8,446 bases of DNA from an uncultured Collinsella sp. GTDB taxonomy: Bacteria > Actinomycetota > Coriobacteriia > Coriobacteriales > Coriobacteriaceae. The first letter of the stretch is position 1; each line of letters starts with the position of its first letter. Shown piece after piece: positions 5,678 to 8,446 of the stretch. The notes beneath the pieces were generated by a model. It did not search any database. It saw only the letters and a list, made by a program, of their open reading frames with translations, and was not told where the DNA came from. A program made the translations under genes and the position numbers. Location of the stretch: positions 1 to 8,446 of the forward strand of contig USLT01000023.1 of the NCBI GenBank assembly GCA_900555585.1, given 5' to 3'.

Positions 5678-7135
5678 CTACTCGGTGACGGTGGCGCAAT
5701 CGATGAAGGACATACCGGTGGTGCCGATGCCCTCGAAGCCCTGGATGCGGACGCCCTCGGCGTTGGGGTTCTCGCTCCAGGAGGCGGTAGCGGTCTTGAC
5801 CTGAAGGACGGGGTACAGAACTGCCTGCTCGGCGATCATGTCGAAGCACTTGTTCCAGGTCTCCTGCTGCTCGTCGCCGGTCTGGCCGAGAGCGGAGCCC
5901 ATGAGCTCGGTGAGCTCCTTCCACTCAGCGGACTCGCTCCAGCGGGCGCGAACCTTCATCCAGGCGTTGTCGCCGTACCACCAGTTCATGAGGAGGTCGG
6001 GGTCGGCGCCGAAGCAGGAAGGATCGCCAGGGGCGAGGAGCAGGTCGAAGTCGCCGCCGCCGTCGATGTCGGCATAGGTGTCGGCGGAGGTGCGGGTCAC
6101 GATCTCGGCGTCGAAGCCGAGCTCCTTGAGGTCCTGCTGGACCTGGACGGACATGCTCTTGACCTGCTCGTTGTCAGTGGTGAGGAGCTTGATCTTGCCG
6201 CCGGTGACGCCAGCCTCGGAGAGGAGCTTCTTCGCGGTCTCGACATCATGCTTGTAGACCGTGGAGGCCTCATGATAGTTGGTGTAGGAAGCGGGCAGGT
6301 AGCAGGTGGGGGCGGTGGCGAGGCCGGCGAAGGCGTTCTCGATCATCTTCTCGTAATCGAGAGCGTACATGACGGCCTGGCGGGCTTTGACGTCGTTCCA
6401 GGGAGCCTTCTGGGTGTTGAAGAGCATGAAGCGGGTGCCGAAGCCATCGACGACGTCGATCTTGCAGCCAGCGGACTCGAGCTGCTCGACGGCGTCAGCG
6501 GTGACCATCTCCATGACGAGCGTGGAGCCCTCCTGCTGAGCGGTGACGCGGGCGGTGGGGTCGACGAGGATGTCGATGTGGAGCTTGTCGTCCTTGGCGG
6601 GATGCTCGCCGTTGTACTCGGGGTTGGGAACCATGTCGACGGCGGAGTCGGAGATGGCCTCGTACATCCAGGGACCGGAGCCGACGGGCTTGGCGGTCAT
6701 GTCCTCCTTGGTGGAGGAGGCGGGGACGACGCGGACGATCGCCAGGCGCTCCTTCAGCAGGGAGAAGTTCGGGACGGTGGTCTTGACGGTGACGGTGGCG
6801 TCATCCTTGGGCTCGACGGAGGCGATGGGGGCCAGCATCGGGATGTAGATGTTGCCCTCCTCGGTGGAGCGCTTGAAGGACTCGGCGACGTCGGCCGCGG
6901 TGACGGGGGTGCCGTCGGCATCCATGAAAGCCTTCTTGGTGGACTTGTCCATAAGGGTTCCCGTGAGCGTGTAGGTCTGCCCGGCGGTAAGCCCGGTGTA
7001 ACGGACATAATCGGTAACGGTAACATCATCCTCAGCGGTGACGGACTTGCTATTGTCCGCATCGCCCACGGCGCTTGTCGAGAGCTTCGGCGTGAGCACG
7101 GTCATCCATACCGGCACGGAGCCGGTTCTCGGCAC
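5678..7135 (-). CDS. ABC transporter substrate-binding protein, DppA/OppA family, with a foreign N-terminus (chimeric reading frame)
   Basis: Of the 485 codons, about 74-485 are an extracellular solute-binding protein family 5 (SBP_bac_5): DGTPVTAADVAESFKRS (74-90), VGSGPWMYE, WNDVKARQAVMYALDYEKMI, and a conserved acidic and aromatic C-terminus ending IDCATVTE. It should be a surface lipoprotein that delivers substrate to the permease pair downstream. The real N-terminus, with signal peptide, lipobox Cys and roughly the first 80-100 mature residues, is absent. Residues about 14-78 are instead a VaFE-type repeat, and residues 1-13 are antisense of sucD. The switch falls at DADGTPVTA, a sequence both families can carry, so this is a joining artefact or recombination and not a natural start. 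In bifidobacterial sialic-acid loci the equivalent gene is nanB. The family call is secure for the part downstream of 6919; the annotated start is not. Confidence 0.85.
   Translation of the reverse strand: MPRTGSVPVWMTVLTPKLSTSAVGDADNSKSVTAEDDVTVTDYVRYTGLTAGQTYTLTGTLMDKSTKKAFMDADGTPVTAADVAESFKRSTEEGNIYIPMLAPIASVEPKDDATVTVKTTVPNFSLLKERLAIVRVVPASSTKEDMTAKPVGSGPWMYEAISDSAVDMVPNPEYNGEHPAKDDKLHIDILVDPTARVTAQQEGSTLVMEMVTADAVEQLESAGCKIDVVDGFGTRFMLFNTQKAPWNDVKARQAVMYALDYEKMIENAFAGLATAPTCYLPASYTNYHEASTVYKHDVETAKKLLSEAGVTGGKIKLLTTDNEQVKSMSVQVQQDLKELGFDAEIVTRTSADTYADIDGGGDFDLLLAPGDPSCFGADPDLLMNWWYGDNAWMKVRARWSESAEWKELTELMGSALGQTGDEQQETWNKCFDMIAEQAVLYPVLQVKTATASWSENPNAEGVRIQGFEGIGTTGMSFIDCATVTE
6905..7096 (-). 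other. Fragment of a VaFE-type repeat from a surface or pilus-like protein
   Basis: Between the binding protein and sucD the minus strand encodes LTPKLSTSAVGDADNSKSV and then VTVTDYVRYTGLTAGQTYTLTG with LMDKSTKKAF. This is the typical start of a VaFE (T-Q ester bond) repeat found in tandem in sortase-anchored surface proteins of Actinobacteria and Firmicutes. Only about 60 residues are present; the VaFE motif itself, further repeats, a signal peptide and an LPXTG anchor are all missing. Third codon positions here are less G/C-biased than in the operon. It appears to be a foreign insert bounded by two joins and is unlikely to be expressed as such. Confidence 0.65.
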
Positions 7136-7454
7136 CTCGATGGCGGATCTGCTTCCGCTGTTCGAGGAAGATCCCGAAACCGAAGGCGTGGCGGTTTATG
7201 CCGAAATAGGTGGTTCGCAGGAAGAGGAGTGCGCCGAGGTCATCGCCTCCGGGAAGTTCACCAAGCCTTTCGTGGTGTACGTTTCCGGCGCATGGGCCCC
7301 CGAAGGCCAGCGCTTCTCCCATGCATCCAATATCGTGGAGCGCGGTCGCGGTTCTGCCAAGAGCAAAATGGACGCGATCACGAAAGCCGGGGGGTACGTT
7401 GCCATGACGCCTACCGACATCCCGGTCATCCTGCACGAGAAATTGAAGAAATAG
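7089..7454 (+). CDS. Succinyl-CoA-synthetase-type alpha subunit, C-terminal third only (SucD/MtkB-like)
   Basis: About 121 codons match the C-terminal ligase domain of the alpha subunit of ADP- or GDP-forming acyl-CoA ligases. Landmarks are GTSMADLLPLFEEDPETEG, the AEIGGSQEE segment (equivalent to GEIGGS in E. coli SucD) and the catalytic phospho-histidine at codon 7320-7322 in SHASNI, where E. coli has GHAGAI. The family is about 290-300 residues, so the CoA-binding N-terminal domain is missing. The frame stays open to an ATG at 7038, but those extra residues are antisense of the VaFE fragment and not SucD. The stop is 55 bp before a CitE-family gene. That neighbour suggests activation of malate, citramalate, itaconate or a similar acid, though plain succinyl-CoA synthetase is not excluded. 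The HASN variant of the His loop departs from canonical SucD. Confidence 0.82.
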   Translation, partial: GVSTVIHTGTEPVLGTSMADLLPLFEEDPETEGVAVYAEIGGSQEEECAEVIASGKFTKPFVVYVSGAWAPEGQRFSHASNIVERGRGSAKSKMDAITKAGGYVAMTPTDIPVILHEKLKK

Positions 7455-7495
7455 CTTCGGTCCGATTGGTATCTTTTCAACCAACTTTTTTCCTC

Positions 7496-7502
7496 AAAGG
7501 AG
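7496..7502 (+). promoter_or_regulatory. Ribosome binding site of the CitE-family gene
   Basis: AAAGGAG, 7 nt before the ATG at 7510, fixes the start of the CitE-like protein. The preceding 7482-7495 is T-rich. No separate promoter stands out in the 55-bp gap, so the gene is probably co-transcribed with the ligase gene. Confidence 0.8.
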
Positions 7503-7509
7503 AATTCCC

Positions 7510-8151
7510 ATGGCCGTTATGCGTTCCATCATGTATGTTCCCGGCAATAACCCCAAGATGGTTGAAAAAGCTCCCAGCATCCCCGCCGACATCATTACCC
7601 TCGACCTCGAAGACTCCGTGCCCCCGTCCGAAAAGGAAGCGGCCCGCAAGCTCGTTGCCGAAAAGCTTAAATACGCCGGTTCCGGCGGCGCTCAGGTGTA
7701 CGTCCGCATCAACAACTGGGAAACCGAAATGACCAACGACGACCTCGAAGCCGTCGTGTGGGAAGGCCTTGACGGCGTGACCCTCGCCAAGACCGGCCAT
7801 CCGGATGACGTCAAGCGTCTTGACTGGAAGCTCGAAGAACTGGAACGCCGCCGCGGTATCCCGGTCGGGACCGTGAAGATCTCCATGCTGCTCGAAACCG
7901 CCAAGGGCATCATGAACGCCTATGAATGCTGCATGGCCAGTTCCCGCAATGTGAACGCCATCTTCGGCGCCGTGGACTACTGCCGCGACATGCGCGTGAA
8001 GCTGACCTCCGAAGCCGTCGAACAGATGTGGGGCCGCGCCAAGATGGCCATCGCCGCCCGCGCCGCCGGCATCGTCGCCATCGACGCCCCCTTCGTGGCC
8101 TATCAGGATATCCCGGCTTTCGAACGCAACGTGATGGCAGATGGGCTATGA
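7510..8151 (+). CDS. CitE/HpcH-family lyase, N-terminal part (frameshifted gene): malyl-CoA or citramalyl-CoA lyase-like
   Basis: The first 213 codons of a CitE-like TIM-barrel lyase, a family that cleaves citryl-, malyl- or citramalyl-CoA using Mg2+. It opens with RSIMYVPGNNPKMVEKA, then LDLEDSVPPSEK (31-42) and the CoA-ester-binding Arg66 in VRIN. The probable metal ligands are Glu129 in LLETAKG and Asp156 in AVDYCRDM. The frame ends at a TGA soon after ERNVMADG, where family members continue with a conserved GRxMGYEG. The next frame resumes exactly that sequence (8141 onward), so one intact gene spanned 7510-8386. The shift equals one extra or two missing bases (or an equivalent small deletion) between about 8131 and 8149. 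The neighbouring acyl-CoA ligase fits a malate-thiokinase/malyl-CoA-lyase or itaconate/citramalate route. Family is confident; substrate is inferred. Confidence 0.88.
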   Translation: MAVMRSIMYVPGNNPKMVEKAPSIPADIITLDLEDSVPPSEKEAARKLVAEKLKYAGSGGAQVYVRINNWETEMTNDDLEAVVWEGLDGVTLAKTGHPDDVKRLDWKLEELERRRGIPVGTVKISMLLETAKGIMNAYECCMASSRNVNAIFGAVDYCRDMRVKLTSEAVEQMWGRAKMAIAARAAGIVAIDAPFVAYQDIPAFERNVMADGL

Positions 8152-8386
8152 AGGCCGCATGATCATCCATCCCAGCCAGGTGGAACCCTCCAACCGCCTC
8201 TACGCTCCCGATCCCGCCGACGTGGAATGGGCCAACGGCGTTGTGAAGGTGTTTGAGGAAGAGGGGCTCGCCAAGGGCAAGGCCGCCGTTTCCTACCTCG
8301 GCAAGATGGTCGATACCCCGGTGTATCTCAACGCGAAGGACATTTTGGCCGCTCAGGCCGAAATCGACGCCAAGGTAAAGAAATAG
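8141..8386 (+). CDS. CitE/HpcH-family lyase, C-terminal part after the frameshift
   Basis: 81 codons continuing the lyase in a different frame: MGYEGRMIIHPSQVEPSNR is the conserved C-terminal segment of CitE and malyl-CoA lyases (typically MGxxGKxxIHPSQ), followed by DVEWANGVVKVFEEEG and VYLNAKDILAAQAEID. In this family the IHPSQ stretch closes the active site. The ATG at 8141 is an internal Met of the original gene, with no ribosome site of its own, so a separate protein is unlikely. It should be read together with 7510-8151 as one broken gene of about 290-297 residues. A sequencing or assembly error is as likely as a real mutation, since codon use and motifs on both sides look fully maintained. 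Confidence 0.85.
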   Translation: MGYEGRMIIHPSQVEPSNRLYAPDPADVEWANGVVKVFEEEGLAKGKAAVSYLGKMVDTPVYLNAKDILAAQAEIDAKVKK

Positions 8387-8394
8387 GTTGTTAC

Positions 8395-8423
8395 GCGGGG
8401 CATGCCCGTCGGACATGCCCCGC
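8395..8423 (+). terminator. G+C-rich hairpin after the CitE-like gene, possible terminator
   Basis: GCGGGGCATG (8395-8404) and CATGCCCCGC (8414-8423) are perfect 10-bp inverted arms around a 9-nt loop, beginning 8 bp after the stop codon. No clear T-run follows (CCCTTGACGGTTT), so it may be a weak terminator or an intercistronic stability element. GAAAGGACG at 8438-8446 looks like the ribosome site of a next gene beyond the window. Confidence 0.55.
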
Positions 8424-8446
8424 CCCTTGACGGTTTGAAAGGACGT

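Noticed and set aside
5678..7135. A novel fused pilin-repeat/transport lipoprotein
   Set aside because: The N-terminal residues derive from antisense sucD and a single incomplete VaFE repeat without signal peptide. A join at a shared motif is the simpler explanation.
5648..7732. A 694-codon plus-strand frame crossing the binding-protein region into the right segment
   Set aside because: It crosses both chimeric joins, is Gly/Asp/Val-rich antisense to the binding protein, and shows no conserved motif.
7050..7800. Minus-strand frames opposite sucD and the CitE-like gene
   Set aside because: Both plus-strand genes carry catalytic motifs and the lyase has a proper ribosome site; the reverse frames have neither.
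8395..8423. Strong intrinsic terminator
   Set aside because: The stem is perfect but the following bases lack a T-run, so it is listed only as a possible or weak terminator.

Overview
The window is a mosaic assembly, most likely a metagenomic contig joining DNA from two or three sources. Positions 1 to about 6.9 kb are a coherent minus-strand operon with very high GC and strong G/C bias at third codon positions. It looks like a high-GC Gram-positive, perhaps a gut coriobacterium such as Collinsella or Olsenella; this is a judgement from protein style, not a search. Positions about 6.9 to 7.1 kb are a short piece of a VaFE-type repeat of a surface or pilus-like protein. Positions about 7.09 to 8.45 kb are plus-strand genes of a different style, possibly a Desulfovibrionaceae-like proteobacterium (weakly supported).

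The left operon, in its own reading direction (right to left), is: a peptide/nickel-type substrate-binding protein with its start missing (5678 to about 6919); a DppB-type permease (4590-5549); a natural fusion of a DppC-type permease with a DppD-type ATPase (2535-4586); a DppF-type ATPase (1710-2534); a DapA/NanA-superfamily lyase (649-1569); and a ROK-family sugar kinase running off the left edge (3-632). An Opp/Dpp-type importer followed by a NanA-type lyase and a ROK kinase is the layout of sialic-acid uptake and catabolism loci in bifidobacteria (nanBCDF with nanA and nanK) and resembles the SatABCD transporter. Uptake of N-acetylneuraminate or a related sugar acid, cleavage to ManNAc plus pyruvate, and ManNAc phosphorylation is therefore the leading hypothesis. 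Departures in the lyase sugar-binding motif leave the substrate open.

Two intergenic gaps in this operon carry RNA structure. A 16-bp stem lies between the binding protein and the first permease. A terminator-like hairpin with a U-run, a second 12-bp hairpin and a small hairpin around the Shine-Dalgarno sequence lie between the last transporter gene and the lyase. In all three long stems every imperfect pair is a G-U wobble in the minus-strand transcript and an A-C mismatch on the other strand, so they are probably functional RNA structures. They offer a simple way to set different expression levels for binding protein, membrane parts and enzymes.

The right segment has the C-terminal third of a succinyl-CoA-synthetase-type alpha subunit (SucD/MtkB-like, 7089-7454) and a CitE/malyl-CoA-lyase-family gene (7510-8386) broken by a frameshift near 8131-8149, then a G+C-rich hairpin and the ribosome binding site of a further gene. 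The pair suggests CoA activation of a dicarboxylic acid and cleavage of the 3-hydroxyacyl-CoA (malyl-CoA or citramalyl-CoA).

The continuous 485-codon frame at 5678-7135 is not a trustworthy protein: it joins antisense of sucD, a VaFE repeat and the binding protein. No RNA genes, CRISPR arrays or insertion sequences were seen. No gene-free stretch exceeds about 140 bases.
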